From NCBI RefSeq assembly GCF_016464705.1, contig NZ_JAEHOB010000003.1, positions 62,001-126,000 on the forward strand: a DNA stretch of 64,000 bases, read 5' to 3'. Shown here in pieces: positions 24,183 to 33,696 of the stretch (its first letter is position 1; every line of letters begins with the position of its first letter). Made by a program: the position numbers and the translations under genes. This stretch comes from Qaidamihabitans albus (lineage in GTDB: Bacteria > Actinomycetota > Actinomycetes > Mycobacteriales > Pseudonocardiaceae). The notes beneath the pieces were generated by a model. The model had not been told where the DNA came from. It made no database searches and saw only the letters and a list, made by a program, of their open reading frames with translations.

Positions 24183-25298
24183 GTGTTCGCAGCCAGGAAG
24201 CCAGTGGGCGACGTGCTCCTCACGCTCGGCCTGCTGGCGTTCGTCCTGGTCATCACCACCGTGGCCGCCGGGCAGCAGGACGCGGCCCGGTCACTCGACG
24301 TGCTGGGTTACGGCTGGCTCGTCGCCGCCGCGTTGCCGCTGCTGCTGCGCAGGCGGTTCCCGCTCGTGGTCTTCGCCGCGAGCACCGCGCTCACGCTGAC
24401 CTACTACTGGTCCGGCTACCCGGGCGGGCCCGCGATCGTGCTGCCGGCCGCGGCACTGTTCACCCTCACCACGATCCGCGGTCCGATGGTGGCCGGGATC
24501 GTCGGGGGCGTCCTGCTCGCCGCGCTGTACGCGGCGCACGTCGCGGCCGGGTTCGGCTGGCTGCCCGGCGCCGGTGCGGCCGGGTTCGTCGCGGGCGTGG
24601 CCGCCGTCATCGGGATCGGCACGGCCGTGCGCAACCGCGTGGACGCGGTCACCGCCGCGCGGGAGCAGGAGGCGGAGCACCAGTACCGGCTGGCGGAGCA
24701 GGAGCGGTTGCGCATCGCCAGGGAGGTGCACGACGTCGTCGCCCACAGCCTCGCCATGATCAATGTGCAGGCGGGTGTGGCCGCACACGTGGCCGACCGC
24801 AGGCCGGAGCAGGCCAGGGAGGCGCTACGGGAGATCAAGGAGGCCAGCGCGATGGCCCTTGCCGACCTGCGCGCCACCCTGGCGGTGCTGCGCTCCGGCG
24901 AGCACCGCGCCCCTGCGCCGAGCCTGCGCCAGCTCGACGAGCTGCTCGACCACGCCAGGTCGGCGGGACTCACGGTGAAGGTGCGCGGGCGGCCAGGGGA
25001 GTTGCCCGCGCCGGTGGACGCCGCGGCGTACCGGATCCTGCAGGAGTCGCTTACCAACGTCGTGCGGCACGCCACCAGGGCGAGCGAGGTCGACATCCGG
25101 TTCGGGCGGCGCGACGGCGGCCTGGAGATACTCGTGCGCGACGACGGCATGGGCGCGGAGCCTGCCCAGTCCGGCAACGGGTTGCGCGGGATGCGGGAAC
25201 GGGCCGAGGCGCTGGGCGGGCGGATCGACGCGGGCCCGGTGCGGCACGGCGGCGGCTTCGAGGTCAGGGCCCTGCTGCCGATGGAGGAACGGACATGA
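24183..25298 (+). CDS. Sensor histidine kinase, NarX/DesK-like (HisKA_3)
   Basis: 371 aa, GTG start. Five to six membrane helices cover residues about 8-150 with almost no extracytoplasmic loop, so it probably senses a membrane or intramembrane signal. The dimerisation/phosphoacceptor helix reads RLRIAREVHDVVAHSLAMINVQ, with His183 as phospho-site. The HATPase domain has the N box (LQESLTNVVRHA) and G boxes (VRDDGMGA, GNGLRGMRERAEALGG). It overlaps its response regulator by 4 bp (ATGA). Confidence 0.9.
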   Translation: MFAARKPVGDVLLTLGLLAFVLVITTVAAGQQDAARSLDVLGYGWLVAAALPLLLRRRFPLVVFAASTALTLTYYWSGYPGGPAIVLPAAALFTLTTIRGPMVAGIVGGVLLAALYAAHVAAGFGWLPGAGAAGFVAGVAAVIGIGTAVRNRVDAVTAAREQEAEHQYRLAEQERLRIAREVHDVVAHSLAMINVQAGVAAHVADRRPEQAREALREIKEASAMALADLRATLAVLRSGEHRAPAPSLRQLDELLDHARSAGLTVKVRGRPGELPAPVDAAAYRILQESLTNVVRHATRASEVDIRFGRRDGGLEILVRDDGMGAEPAQSGNGLRGMRERAEALGGRIDAGPVRHGGGFEVRALLPMEERT

Positions 25299-25960
25299 CG
25301 ATCCGCGTGGTGCTCGCCGACGACCAGTCGCTCGTGCGGGCGGGGTTCCGGGTGCTGCTGGACACCGAGGACGGCTTCGAGGTCTGCGGCGAGGCGGGCG
25401 ACGGCGAGCAGGCGGTGGCGCTCGCCAGGGATCAGCACCCGGACGTCGTGGTCATGGACGTGCGCATGCCCGGCGTGGACGGCCTCGAAGCCACCCGGCG
25501 GATCACCGCGGACCCGGAGCTGACCGGGGTCAAGGTGCTCGTGCTGACGACGTTCGACATCGACGAGTACGTGTACGAGTCGCTGCGGGCCGGAGCCAGC
25601 GGGTTCCTGCTGAAGGACACCGACCCGGTGGAGCTGCTGCGGGCGCTGCGGGTGGTGGCGGCCGGTGAGGCGTTGCTCGCGCCGACGGTGACCCGGCGGC
25701 TGATCGCCGAGTTCGTCGCGCGGCCGGGCAACCGCCGCATCGACACCGGCGCGCTGCGGGAGATCACCGACCGGGAGCGGGAGGTGCTTGCGCTCGTCGC
25801 GGGCGGGCTGTCCAACGACGAGATCGCGACCGAGCTGGTGATCTCGACGGCGACCGCCCGCACGCACGTCAGCCGGATCATGACCAAGCTCGGCGCCAGG
25901 GACCGCGCGCAGCTGGTGGTGCTCGCCTACGAGTCCGGGCTGGTCCGGCCGGCCCGCTGA
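25295..25960 (+). CDS. NarL/LuxR-family response regulator
   Basis: 221 aa. The receiver domain has the acidic pair (LADDQ), phospho-acceptor Asp55 (VVVMDVRMPG), the switch Thr (VLVLTTFD) and Lys (FLLKDTDP). A LuxR-type HTH covers residues about 150-215 (ITDREREVLALVAGGLSNDEIATELVISTATARTHVSRIMTKLGA). It is the cognate partner of the upstream kinase. Targets cannot be read from sequence; the adjacent membrane protein and kinase operon are candidates. It converges on the 31-aa peptide gene with no space between the two stop codons. Confidence 0.9.
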   Translation: MTIRVVLADDQSLVRAGFRVLLDTEDGFEVCGEAGDGEQAVALARDQHPDVVVMDVRMPGVDGLEATRRITADPELTGVKVLVLTTFDIDEYVYESLRAGASGFLLKDTDPVELLRALRVVAAGEALLAPTVTRRLIAEFVARPGNRRIDTGALREITDREREVLALVAGGLSNDEIATELVISTATARTHVSRIMTKLGARDRAQLVVLAYESGLVRPAR

Positions 25961-26056
25961 TCAGCGCAGGCCGCGGCGGGCGCGGGACACGCTGCGGGTC
26001 GCGCGCACCACGAACACCAGCGCCAGTACCGCGACGAAGGTGATCTGGAGCCACAT
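25961..26056 (-). CDS. 31-aa single-span membrane peptide
   Basis: Starts at ATG 26056 with a strong ribosome site (GAAGGGAGG, five bases before). The sequence is one hydrophobic helix (MWLQITFVAVLALVFVVRA) followed by a basic tail (TRSVSRARRGLR), so a single-pass protein with its basic end probably in the cytoplasm. The stop codon abuts the response regulator stop (TGATCA). The strong ribosome site and typical topology support a real gene. Function is unknown; it may modulate a membrane protein. Confidence 0.6.
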   Translation of the reverse strand: MWLQITFVAVLALVFVVRATRSVSRARRGLR

Positions 26057-26203
26057 GATGCCCTCCCTTCGGACCCGATGCTGCGACCCTGAGCGGGCCC
26101 GGCGGGGGACGAGGCCCGGCAACACGGCCGATCTCACTCGCCAGGGTGACGGCCGCCGGACACCGAGAGTCGGCACAGTGGACGGAGCCGAAGACGTTGT
26201 CGC

Positions 26204-26209
26204 TATCCT
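26204..26209 (+). promoter_or_regulatory. -10-like hexamer TATCCT before the glycan genes
   Basis: TATCCT is 6 nt before the GTG at 26216, without a ribosome site. It is the likely leaderless promoter of gmd and the two methyltransferase genes. Confidence 0.4.
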
Positions 26210-26215
26210 CGGCGG

Positions 26216-27211
26216 GTGCGACGTGCGTTGATCACCGGTATCACCGGCCAGGACGGCCGGTATCTCGCCGAGCTGCTGCACAGCAAGAACTACGAGGTGT
26301 TCGGCCTGATCAAGGGGCAGAACAACCCGCGGATCGAGCTGGTGCAGGCCGAGCTGCCGTTCGTGGAGCTCGTCTCCGGCGATCTCCAGGACCTCTCCAG
26401 CCTGGTCGCCGCGCTGGAGCAGGTGCAGCCCGACGAGGTCTACAACCTCGGCGCCATCTCGTTCGTGGCGCTGAGCTTCAAGCAGGCCGAGCTGACCGCC
26501 AACGTCACCGGGCTCGGCGTGCTGCGCCTGCTGGAGGCCATCCGCATGGTCGGGGGCAGCTCCGGCAACCCGGTGCGCTTCTACCAGGCGTCCAGCTCCG
26601 AGATGTTCGGCAAGGTCCGCGAGTCGCCGCAGATCGAGTCGACCGCGTTCTACCCGCGCTCGCCGTACGGCTGCGCGAAGGTGTTCGGGCACGACATCAC
26701 GGTCAACTACCGCGACAGCTACGGGCTGTTCGCCTGTTCCGGGATCCTGTTCAACCACGAGAGCCCCCGGCGCGGCATCGAGTTCGTCACCAGGAAGGTG
26801 ACCAACGCCGTGGCGCGGATCAAGCTCGGCCTGCAGGAGACGCTGGTCCTCGGCGACCTCGAACCGCGCCGGGACTGGGGTTTCGCCGGTGACTACGTGC
26901 ACGCGATGTGGATGATGTTGCAGCAGGACCGCCCGGCCGACTACGTCGTGGCCACCGGCCGCACCCACAGCGTGCGGGATTTCGTCGACGCGGCGTTCCG
27001 CCATGTCGGCCTCGACGACTGGGAGCGCTATCTCAAGCAGGACGCCCGGTTCTTCCGCCCGTCCGAGGTCGACCTGCTGGTCGGCGACGCGACGAAGGCC
27101 CGCACCGAGCTGGGCTGGAAGCCGGAGGTCGACTTCGAGTCGCTGGTCGCGATGATGGTCGACCACGACCTGAAGCTGGAAGCGCGGAAGGCGGGAATCC
27201 GGCAACCGTGA
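26216..27211 (+). CDS. gmd: GDP-mannose 4,6-dehydratase
   Basis: 331 aa extended SDR. The N-terminus has the NADP-binding [25 protein letters not shown] signature (written in two parts: TGITGQDG then YLAELL). SSSEMFG supplies Thr/Ser and Glu of the catalytic set, and YGCAK the Tyr and Lys. [12 protein letters not shown] and FVTRKVTNA are GMD hallmarks. It converts GDP-mannose to GDP-4-keto-6-deoxymannose. No GDP-fucose synthase or reductase is in the window, so the final sugar (fucose, rhamnose, or an amino/methyl derivative) is undefined. The GTG start is alternative to GTG 26222. It overlaps the next gene by 4 bp. Confidence 0.88.
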   Translation: MRRALITGITGQDGRYLAELLHSKNYEVFGLIKGQNNPRIELVQAELPFVELVSGDLQDLSSLVAALEQVQPDEVYNLGAISFVALSFKQAELTANVTGLGVLRLLEAIRMVGGSSGNPVRFYQASSSEMFGKVRESPQIESTAFYPRSPYGCAKVFGHDITVNYRDSYGLFACSGILFNHESPRRGIEFVTRKVTNAVARIKLGLQETLVLGDLEPRRDWGFAGDYVHAMWMMLQQDRPADYVVATGRTHSVRDFVDAAFRHVGLDDWERYLKQDARFFRPSEVDLLVGDATKARTELGWKPEVDFESLVAMMVDHDLKLEARKAGIRQP

Positions 27212-28146
27212 TCTCCTACGCGCAGAACGCGGAGGACGTGGTGCTCGCCAGGGTGTTCGCCGGGCAGGGCACCGGCCGCTACGTCGACATCGGCGCGGGC
27301 GACCCGGTACTGGCTTCGGTGACCAACCACTTCTACGAGCAGGGCTGGTCCGGTGTCAACGTCGAGCCCATTCCGGCGAAGGCGCAGGAGCTGCGGCAGG
27401 CCCGGCCGCGTGACGTCACCGTCGCGGTGGCCGTCGGGGCGGAGCCGGGCAAGGCCACGCTGCACGTGGTCGCCGACGAGTGGGGCTGGTCCACCCTGGA
27501 CGGCGAGCTCGCGCGGGAGTACCGCCGGGACCGGCGGTGGCGCGTGGACGACGTCGAGGTGGAGGTCGTCACGCTGGCCGACCTGCTCGGCGAGCATCCC
27601 GGCGAGGTCGACTTCCTGAAGATCGACGTCGAGGGTGCCGAGCGCGAGGTGATCGCCGGAGCCGACTGGACCCGGCACCGGCCGAGGGTGCTCGTCGTCG
27701 AGGCCACGCGGCCGGGTTCGCCTGTCCCCGCCCACGAGCAGTGGGAACCGCTGCTGCTGGAGGTGGGCTACCGCTGCGCGCTGTTCGACGGCCTCAACCG
27801 GTTCTACGCGCGGGCCGACGACGCGGAGGCCCTCGCCCGGCTCGCGGCTCCGGCGAATGTCTTCGACGAGTTCGAGCCCCACGAGGTCGCGCGGCAGCGC
27901 GCCGTGCTGGAGCGGCTGCCGACGGCGCGGGCGGCGGAGGTCACCTACATCCAGCGGCTCGAACGCAACGTCCGGGAGGCGCAGCAGGTGGCCGAGCGGC
28001 ATGCCGAGCACGCCGCGAAGCTGGAGGCCGCCGTCGCACGGGAGCGCCAGGGCGCGGCCAGGACGGCCCGCTACGTCGCCGCGCTGGAAAGCCGCATCGC
28101 CGAACTCGAAAGCCAACTCAACCAGGGCGAGCGCCCACCGTCGTGA
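27208..28146 (+). CDS. FkbM-family methyltransferase with C-terminal coiled coil
   Basis: 312 aa, GTG start overlapping gmd (GTGA). The FkbM domain covers residues about 1-200: YVDIGAGDP is the SAM-binding motif, and [16 protein letters not shown] is the FkbM signature. FkbM enzymes O-methylate sugars or polyketides. Residues about 230-305 are a long charged heptad-like helix ([32 protein letters not shown]..), a predicted coiled coil. Similar coiled coils occur on two other proteins of this cluster, suggesting a multi-enzyme assembly on a growing glycan. Confidence 0.85.
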   Translation: MISYAQNAEDVVLARVFAGQGTGRYVDIGAGDPVLASVTNHFYEQGWSGVNVEPIPAKAQELRQARPRDVTVAVAVGAEPGKATLHVVADEWGWSTLDGELAREYRRDRRWRVDDVEVEVVTLADLLGEHPGEVDFLKIDVEGAEREVIAGADWTRHRPRVLVVEATRPGSPVPAHEQWEPLLLEVGYRCALFDGLNRFYARADDAEALARLAAPANVFDEFEPHEVARQRAVLERLPTARAAEVTYIQRLERNVREAQQVAERHAEHAAKLEAAVARERQGAARTARYVAALESRIAELESQLNQGERPPS

Positions 28147-28157
28147 GAGGAGCCCAG

Positions 28158-28883
28158 GTGTCGATCCCCGGTTCGGCCCAGAAACCCCGGAAAGCCCTGA
28201 AAGTCACCGATGCCGCCCGGCGGCTGGTCGAGCAGGTCAACGAGCAGGGCGGTACCTACCACCGCCTCGACCTCGGTGACGGCCTCGTCGTCGAGGGCGA
28301 CTACGACATGGACACGTACCTGCCCTACTACGGGCTCCCGGAGAGCCTTGACGGCAAGAGCGTGCTCGACGTGGGCACGTCCTCCGGGTACTTCGCCATC
28401 GAGAGCAGGCGGCGGGGCGGGCAGGTCACCGCGATCGACATCTGGCCCGACACGAACCTGCTTGTACAGCTCTCCCGTGCCTTCGACCTGGGGATCGACT
28501 ATGTCAGCAAGGACGTCTACGACCTCGACTCCTCGTTCGGCGAGTTCGACCTCGTCATCTGCGGCTCGCTGCTGCTGCACCTGCCGGACCCGCTCGGCGC
28601 GCTGCGCGCCCTGCGCAGCGTGACCCGCGAGCGGCTGATCGTGTCGTCGGCGGCCACCGAGGACAGCGCCGAGACCGACCAGCCGGTCTGCCACTTCTTC
28701 GGTGCGCGCGCGACGGAGGCCGACTACTGGGCCTACTGGGGGTTCAGCGCCTGCGGGCTGGAGCGGCTGCTGCTCGCCGCGGGCTTCTCGCGGGTCGGCG
28801 AGGTGCGGCACTTCGACCTGCGCTCGGAGCCCGGCCGAATGGAGTTCATGACGCCGCACGTCAGCATGTCCGCCTACGTGTGA
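28158..28883 (+). CDS. Class I SAM-dependent methyltransferase
   Basis: 241 aa from GTG 28158, which has AGAGGAG five bases upstream; an alternative GTG at 28143 would overlap the FkbM stop. Motif I is VLDVGTSSGYFAIESRRRG and the acidic residue after beta2 is IDIW, followed by FDLVICGSLLLHLPDP. The N-terminal YHRLDLGDGLVVEGDYD and WPDT region resembles CmoB/DUF1698-like methyltransferases. In this context it probably methylates a sugar. It ends convergently, 12 nt from the 783-aa glycosyltransferase stop. Confidence 0.82.
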   Translation: MSIPGSAQKPRKALKVTDAARRLVEQVNEQGGTYHRLDLGDGLVVEGDYDMDTYLPYYGLPESLDGKSVLDVGTSSGYFAIESRRRGGQVTAIDIWPDTNLLVQLSRAFDLGIDYVSKDVYDLDSSFGEFDLVICGSLLLHLPDPLGALRALRSVTRERLIVSSAATEDSAETDQPVCHFFGARATEADYWAYWGFSACGLERLLLAAGFSRVGEVRHFDLRSEPGRMEFMTPHVSMSAYV

Positions 28884-28895
28884 CGCCCGCGCCGG

Positions 28896-31247
28896 TCAGG
28901 GCGTGATCCGGTCCAGCCGTCGCATCATCGCGGCGGCCACGGCTTCCGGCCCGCAGGTCGACCGGACGGCCTCGGCGGCGCGAATGCCCATCGTGCGCCG
29001 CAGTTCGGGCGAGCCTGCGAGCCTGCGCAACCAGCGGGCGGCCTGCTCGACATCCGGCTCCGCCCAGAGCTGACCGGGCCGGTACCAGTAGGCGAACTCC
29101 GCGCCGAAGCGGTGGTCGTGCTCGTTGATCGGCCGGATGTCGTATCCCACGAGCGCGGCCGCTTCCGGCGGCATGAAGTCCACGTTGCCGCCGTAGCCGG
29201 TCGCGATCACCGGCTTGCCGAGCGCCATCGCCTCGGCCATGCCGAGGCCGAAGCCCTCCGACCGGTGCAGCGACAGGTAGATGTCGCAGGTGGCCAGCAG
29301 GCAGTCCATGTCCGTCCGCGACATCTCCGCATCGAGCAGCGTGCCGTCGACCCCGGCGACCGCCTGCCGGAGCTGCCCGGCGAGTTCGGGGAAGCGGTGC
29401 AGGTCGTTGACCTTGAGCACCAGGTGCGCGGTGCTGCCCCGCTCCGCCGGGGAGAAGGCCCGCCGGAACGCGTCGATCACCGCCCACGGGTTCTTCCGGG
29501 AGTCGCTGGACGACGCGCTGAAGGTGAACAGCACGACGAGGCCCTCATCGGCCAGGCCGAACCTCGCGCGGTCGCCGGCGACCCCCGGCCGCTGGGGAAC
29601 GATGTTCGGGATCACCGTGATGGGAATGTCCGTGGCGGCGCGGAAGGCGTCGGCGACGAAGGACGACACCACCCACAGCTCGTCGAGGCGGGCGAGCTGT
29701 GCGCGCGCCACGGCGGGCGCCTCCGGCAGCTCCCACGCCCACAGGCCGATCGTGTACCGGTCGAGCGCGTGCTCGGGCACGAGGTGGAACTCGTTGACGT
29801 TGACGAACCACAGGTCGATCGGATGGTCCTTGCCCCGCGGCAGGTCGGCCAGCTCGCGCGGTACCGGCAGGGACCGGTCCGGCGCTCGCGTGTTGAACTC
29901 GGTGAACGTCGGCCGGGCACCCGCGTCGACGAGGGCGAGCAGGTGCCGGCGTGCCGACTCGGCCAGCCCGGTGGTCGCCCTGGCATCGGCGAACACGTTC
30001 ACGCCGCGGCGGGCGGAGACCTCCTGCCCGGCCGGTGTGGTGCCGTCGTGCACCGATTCGAGGGCTTCCCGGTACCTGTCGGCGACCACCGGCCAGGAGG
30101 CGTGCTTGCGCACGTACTCGCGGGCCTGCCTGCCCGCGTCGCGCGCCTCTTCCGGCCAGCACGTCGCGTGTTCCAGCAGGCCGATCATCCGCTCCGCCTC
30201 GGCGGCCGGGTCGGTGGGCACCGGCCAGCAGAAGGTGCGGTCGAGGTGCCGGTGCTGCGGGAGGTCGCTGGTGATGACCACCTTGCCCGCGCCGAACGCC
30301 CGCATCATCACCGCGCTGGTCTCACCCGCGGTCGGCCAGCGCAGGTTGACCACGACGTCGGAGGCCATGATCAGGTCCTCGAACTCCGGCTTGGCGGGGG
30401 AGAGGAAGATGCGGACCGAGTCCTGCACTCCGAGCTGCGCGACCGCCTCGCGGATCTCGCCGAGGATCTCCCGCGCGTCCGCGTGCCCGGAGATCAGCAG
30501 CCGTGCCTGCGGCCATCTCCGGCGCACCTCGGCGAAGGCCAGTACCGCGACCATCACCCGCTTGATCCGGCCGAGCCCGCCGAAGACGCCGAACACCACG
30601 TGATCGTCACGCAGGCCCAGCCTTGTGCGGATCCGGGCGCGGTCGGTGTCCTCCCGTACCGCGGCGCCGGACGGCACGACGTGCACCGGCAGCCCTGGAT
30701 ACCGCTCGCGGAGCAGGCCAGCCGAGAACGGATCGTGCACGAGCACCCCGCGGCTGGCCGAGACGATCCGCCTTTCCAGGCTCAGCGCCTGCCGGTCCAG
30801 GGTCTTGACCCCGTCCACCTCGATCGCAGGCCATCCCTCGAGCAGAGCCGGGTCGTCCTCGGCGCCCCAGATGGGACCGTGCGCGAACCGCACCTCCTCG
30901 CGGAACCCGGACGAGTCGAGCTCTCCGAAGTAGCCGACGTGGAAGTCCAGCAGGAACGGGTCGTGCAGCACGACCAGTCCCGGCTCGGCGAGCGCCCGGT
31001 GGTAGATCCACGAGTGCGCACCGGCGTGGTTGCCCATCTGGTAGGTGTGCAGCGTGCCCGGCGCGAAGGACCCGTCAGGGCCGGACACCGGCACGCCGGG
31101 GGGAGCCTGGGCCTCGCCGGGGTTCCTGGCGACGGCCGCCACGTCACCGAGCGCCTCGAGGAGTTCGTAGCTGTAGTCGGCGATGCCGCTGCGCTCGGGC
31201 GGCAGCGGTGTCCACATCGCGTGCCGCACGCCGTCGTTCACCGCCAT
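28896..31247 (-). CDS. Large glycosyltransferase with two GT-B (GT4-like) modules
   Basis: 783 aa, about twice a usual GT4. The first module (to about residue 390) has WTPLPPERSGIADYSYELLEALG, a GT4 acceptor-domain start, and VFGVFGGLGRIKRVMVAVLAF. The second (from about 400) has FTFSASSSDSRKNPWAVIDAFRRAF and the donor-site motif SEGFGLGMAEAMALGKPVIATGYGGNVDFM, with the E-x7-E pair intact. In the first module the corresponding region (PTAGETSAVMMRAFGAGKVV) is weaker. It is the last gene of a five-gene minus-strand unit and overlaps the preceding one by 10 bp. It likely adds two sugars or elongates a repeat. No membrane segment is apparent. Confidence 0.83.
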   Translation of the reverse strand: MAVNDGVRHAMWTPLPPERSGIADYSYELLEALGDVAAVARNPGEAQAPPGVPVSGPDGSFAPGTLHTYQMGNHAGAHSWIYHRALAEPGLVVLHDPFLLDFHVGYFGELDSSGFREEVRFAHGPIWGAEDDPALLEGWPAIEVDGVKTLDRQALSLERRIVSASRGVLVHDPFSAGLLRERYPGLPVHVVPSGAAVREDTDRARIRTRLGLRDDHVVFGVFGGLGRIKRVMVAVLAFAEVRRRWPQARLLISGHADAREILGEIREAVAQLGVQDSVRIFLSPAKPEFEDLIMASDVVVNLRWPTAGETSAVMMRAFGAGKVVITSDLPQHRHLDRTFCWPVPTDPAAEAERMIGLLEHATCWPEEARDAGRQAREYVRKHASWPVVADRYREALESVHDGTTPAGQEVSARRGVNVFADARATTGLAESARRHLLALVDAGARPTFTEFNTRAPDRSLPVPRELADLPRGKDHPIDLWFVNVNEFHLVPEHALDRYTIGLWAWELPEAPAVARAQLARLDELWVVSSFVADAFRAATDIPITVIPNIVPQRPGVAGDRARFGLADEGLVVLFTFSASSSDSRKNPWAVIDAFRRAFSPAERGSTAHLVLKVNDLHRFPELAGQLRQAVAGVDGTLLDAEMSRTDMDCLLATCDIYLSLHRSEGFGLGMAEAMALGKPVIATGYGGNVDFMPPEAAALVGYDIRPINEHDHRFGAEFAYWYRPGQLWAEPDVEQAARWLRRLAGSPELRRTMGIRAAEAVRSTCGPEAVAAAMMRRLDRITP

Positions 31248-32440
31248 GCGACCAGCGAGAACCGGCCGGCCACCTCCGGGACCGTGTCCGCCTGCCGGAT
31301 CTCCGCGGTGGCGAACCCCGCGGCCTCGGCGAGGAACCGCAGGAAGTCCGGGTGTGCGGGCCTGCGGGCGAACGGATCGAGGTGGAAGTCCGGGCTCGCG
31401 GCCCGGGTCTCGGCGACGAGGATGCCGCCTGGCTGCAGTGCCGTGGCCGCCAGATCCACGAACCGGGCGAGTGCCGTCGGCTCCAGGCGTTCGACGTAGC
31501 GGAAGGCGGTCACCGCCCCGAGCGAGCGCTGCGCGCTTCCGGCGAGCAGGTCAAGCGGATCGCCCTCGCTCACGGTCAGCCCGAGCCCCGCGCAGTGCCC
31601 GCGGACCAGTGAGTTCTCCGATGCGGCCACGTAGGGCAGGCCCGCCCCGCGGAGCACCTCCAGCCACTCGCCCCGGCCCGGTGCCATGTCGAGCACCGGC
31701 CCGGTCACGCCGTTGTCCCTGGCGGAGGTCAGTAGCGGCAGCCGGGACCGGTGCCAATCCCGGACCCGCTCGGCCGGACCGTCGAGCAGCTCGCAGGCCG
31801 CGAGTTCGAGGAAGGAGTCCCGGTCGGGAACGCGCTCGGCGACACCGGAGTCCGGACGGCCTGGGCGGGCCGAACGGAGCTCGTCGAGGAACAGATCGAG
31901 CTGCGCGTGCCGCAGCCGCACGTCCCGCGCCGCCGCGTTGAGCTCCGCGACCTGGCTCTCCAGCGCCTTCAGGCGCTGCTCAACGGCGGCATCCTGCTCG
32001 GTGGTCTCGGCGAGCTGGAGCCGCAGATCGCTGAGCTGGGACTGCACCCGGCCCATCGAGGAGTACAGCCGCTGGTTCAGGCCCGCGACGAGGTTCTGGT
32101 CGCTCTGCCGCAGGGACTCCAGCTCGTCGCGCAGCTGCTGCGTGGTGGCCAGCTCGCCGCCGCCGGTGAGCCGCTCGATCCGGGAGCGCAGATCCCGGTC
32201 CGCCTCGGCCATCGCCTCCAGCCCGTCGCGCACCGCCAGGTTCGTCTCGATCTGCCACTTGAGCTGGCGGCGCCACAGGAAGCGCAGCGCCAGCCGCCCG
32301 AGCAGGTCGCTCCGCCGCAGCGGCAGGTGCAGCTCCTGATGCGCGGCCATCCGGGCCAGCGCGTCGGCTACGCGAGTTTCAGGCATCGTTCGTCCATCGG
32401 TAGGCGGGGTGTTCGGTGTGCCGCTCGCGGCGCGGGTCAC
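31238..32440 (-). CDS. Methyltransferase with N-terminal coiled coil
   Basis: 400 aa. Residues about 65-190 are a long coiled coil (LESLRQSDQNLVAGLNQRL, LQLAETTEQDAAVEQRLKALESQVAELNAAA). Residues about 235-400 form a class I methyltransferase: VLDMAPGRGEWLEVLRGAG is motif I, and VTAFRYVERL and GGILVAETRA are later strands. The layout recalls WbdD-like chain-capping enzymes whose coiled coil measures O-antigen length, though no kinase domain is present. The GTG at 32440 overlaps the upstream stop (GTGA); ATG 32386 is an alternative start. Confidence 0.78.
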   Translation of the reverse strand: MTRAASGTPNTPPTDGRTMPETRVADALARMAAHQELHLPLRRSDLLGRLALRFLWRRQLKWQIETNLAVRDGLEAMAEADRDLRSRIERLTGGGELATTQQLRDELESLRQSDQNLVAGLNQRLYSSMGRVQSQLSDLRLQLAETTEQDAAVEQRLKALESQVAELNAAARDVRLRHAQLDLFLDELRSARPGRPDSGVAERVPDRDSFLELAACELLDGPAERVRDWHRSRLPLLTSARDNGVTGPVLDMAPGRGEWLEVLRGAGLPYVAASENSLVRGHCAGLGLTVSEGDPLDLLAGSAQRSLGAVTAFRYVERLEPTALARFVDLAATALQPGGILVAETRAASPDFHLDPFARRPAHPDFLRFLAEAAGFATAEIRQADTVPEVAGRFSLVAWR

Positions 32441-33696
32441 GGGGACAGCTCCGCGAGGATGTTGTCGACCGCGGGCGCGCGCAGTACGGCCAGCCCGCCC
32501 CGCACGAGCGAACGTTCGGCGACCTCGAGCACGACGACGCTGTTCTCGGCGAGCATGGCACCGGCGGCGGCCCCGTTGTCCTCCTGCGCCGTGCCGTGGT
32601 GCAGGACGGTCATGTCGCTGAACGCGGCCGCCAGGTACCGGAGCGCGCGGATGGTGAAGGAGTCGGCGAGCAGGCCGACCTTCAGCCCGTAGGTGCCCGG
32701 GCCGGAGGCGGTGTCCAGCGAGAGCGGGGTGCGGTACTCGGTCCGCACGGCCCGCGTCTGGTCGCGGCCCCCGTCCGGTGCGACGGAGTAGTGCCTGCCG
32801 ACCGTCTCGCCGGATCGGCCGGTCAGTGGGGGCAGGTCGGCCGGAACGCGCCAGGTCTCACCAGGGCCGACCTGCCAGCCGTCGGTGATACCCGGGCGCA
32901 GCTTCTCGGCCAGCGCTCGCGCCATGAGCACGCCGCCCTCGTCGGACCAGTGCGCGTCCTCCGGGCCGTAGACGGGTTCGCCGAGCCGGTCGCCCCAGGC
33001 ACGCAGGCCGTCCCTGAGGTCCACGACGTAGTCCTCGGCGGTGACCGCTTTCCAGAACTCGCCGACCATCCGGCGATGGCACTCCTTGCCGACGTAGTCG
33101 TCCGGCAGCTTGCCGGGCACCATCGTCGCCTTGTCCGGGGCGATGACCACGACGAACTCCCGCCCGGTGGCCTCCACCCCGTCGTGCAGCCGGCGCAGCT
33201 GCGCCATCGTCTCGCCGAGCGGCTGCACCTGCTCGCAGTGACCGGCGATCTCCTCGCCGAGGTACAGCCAGCCGTCCCTGCCCTCGACCACCGGCGGGAA
33301 CCGGAGGTCGTCGGGTTCGTCCGGGGTCGTCTGCAGCGGGCCCGACCGGTCGCCGCCGCCGAGCGGCAGCGGCTCGGCGAACACCCCGCGGCTGACCGCG
33401 TCCGCGGCGCCGACCGCCTGCTCCCGGAACACCAGCTGGTCGGTCGCCCAGGGCGCCAGCTGGGTGAAGAACGACCAGCCGTCGGCCGGGCTGGGAAACT
33501 CGGTCAGCGCGCGGTTCTCGAACTCGGTCGCCCGCCCGCCGAGGGCGAACGTGGCGAACGGCGTCAGGAAGAAGATGGCGGCGCACATCAGCGCGACGGT
33601 CTGCCTGCGCGCGTGGCGTGGCCGGTGCAGCACGTGCTCGCGGGGCAGCCAGGCCTCGTGTACCGCAGGCAACGCTCGCTGGTTACCCGTCGCCAT
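32437..33696 (-). CDS. AlgJ/AlgX-like SGNH-type acetyltransferase
   Basis: 419 aa from ATG 33696, with GAAGGGC upstream. One N-terminal membrane helix (TVALMCAAIFFLTPFATFAL) anchors an external domain. Typical AlgX/AlgJ segments are FENRALTEFPSP, DQLVFREQAVGAADAV, GRDGWLYLGEE, FVVVIAPDKATMVPGKLP and the catalytic D-x-H motif in GPEDAHWSDEGG. The conserved Ser probably lies in LLADSFT. Such proteins O-acetylate exopolysaccharides with acetyl groups passed by an MBOAT membrane protein (AlgI), but no MBOAT gene is in the window. It overlaps the large glycosyltransferase genes' unit on both sides. Confidence 0.8.
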   Translation of the reverse strand: MATGNQRALPAVHEAWLPREHVLHRPRHARRQTVALMCAAIFFLTPFATFALGGRATEFENRALTEFPSPADGWSFFTQLAPWATDQLVFREQAVGAADAVSRGVFAEPLPLGGGDRSGPLQTTPDEPDDLRFPPVVEGRDGWLYLGEEIAGHCEQVQPLGETMAQLRRLHDGVEATGREFVVVIAPDKATMVPGKLPDDYVGKECHRRMVGEFWKAVTAEDYVVDLRDGLRAWGDRLGEPVYGPEDAHWSDEGGVLMARALAEKLRPGITDGWQVGPGETWRVPADLPPLTGRSGETVGRHYSVAPDGGRDQTRAVRTEYRTPLSLDTASGPGTYGLKVGLLADSFTIRALRYLAAAFSDMTVLHHGTAQEDNGAAAGAMLAENSVVVLEVAERSLVRGGLAVLRAPAVDNILAELSP

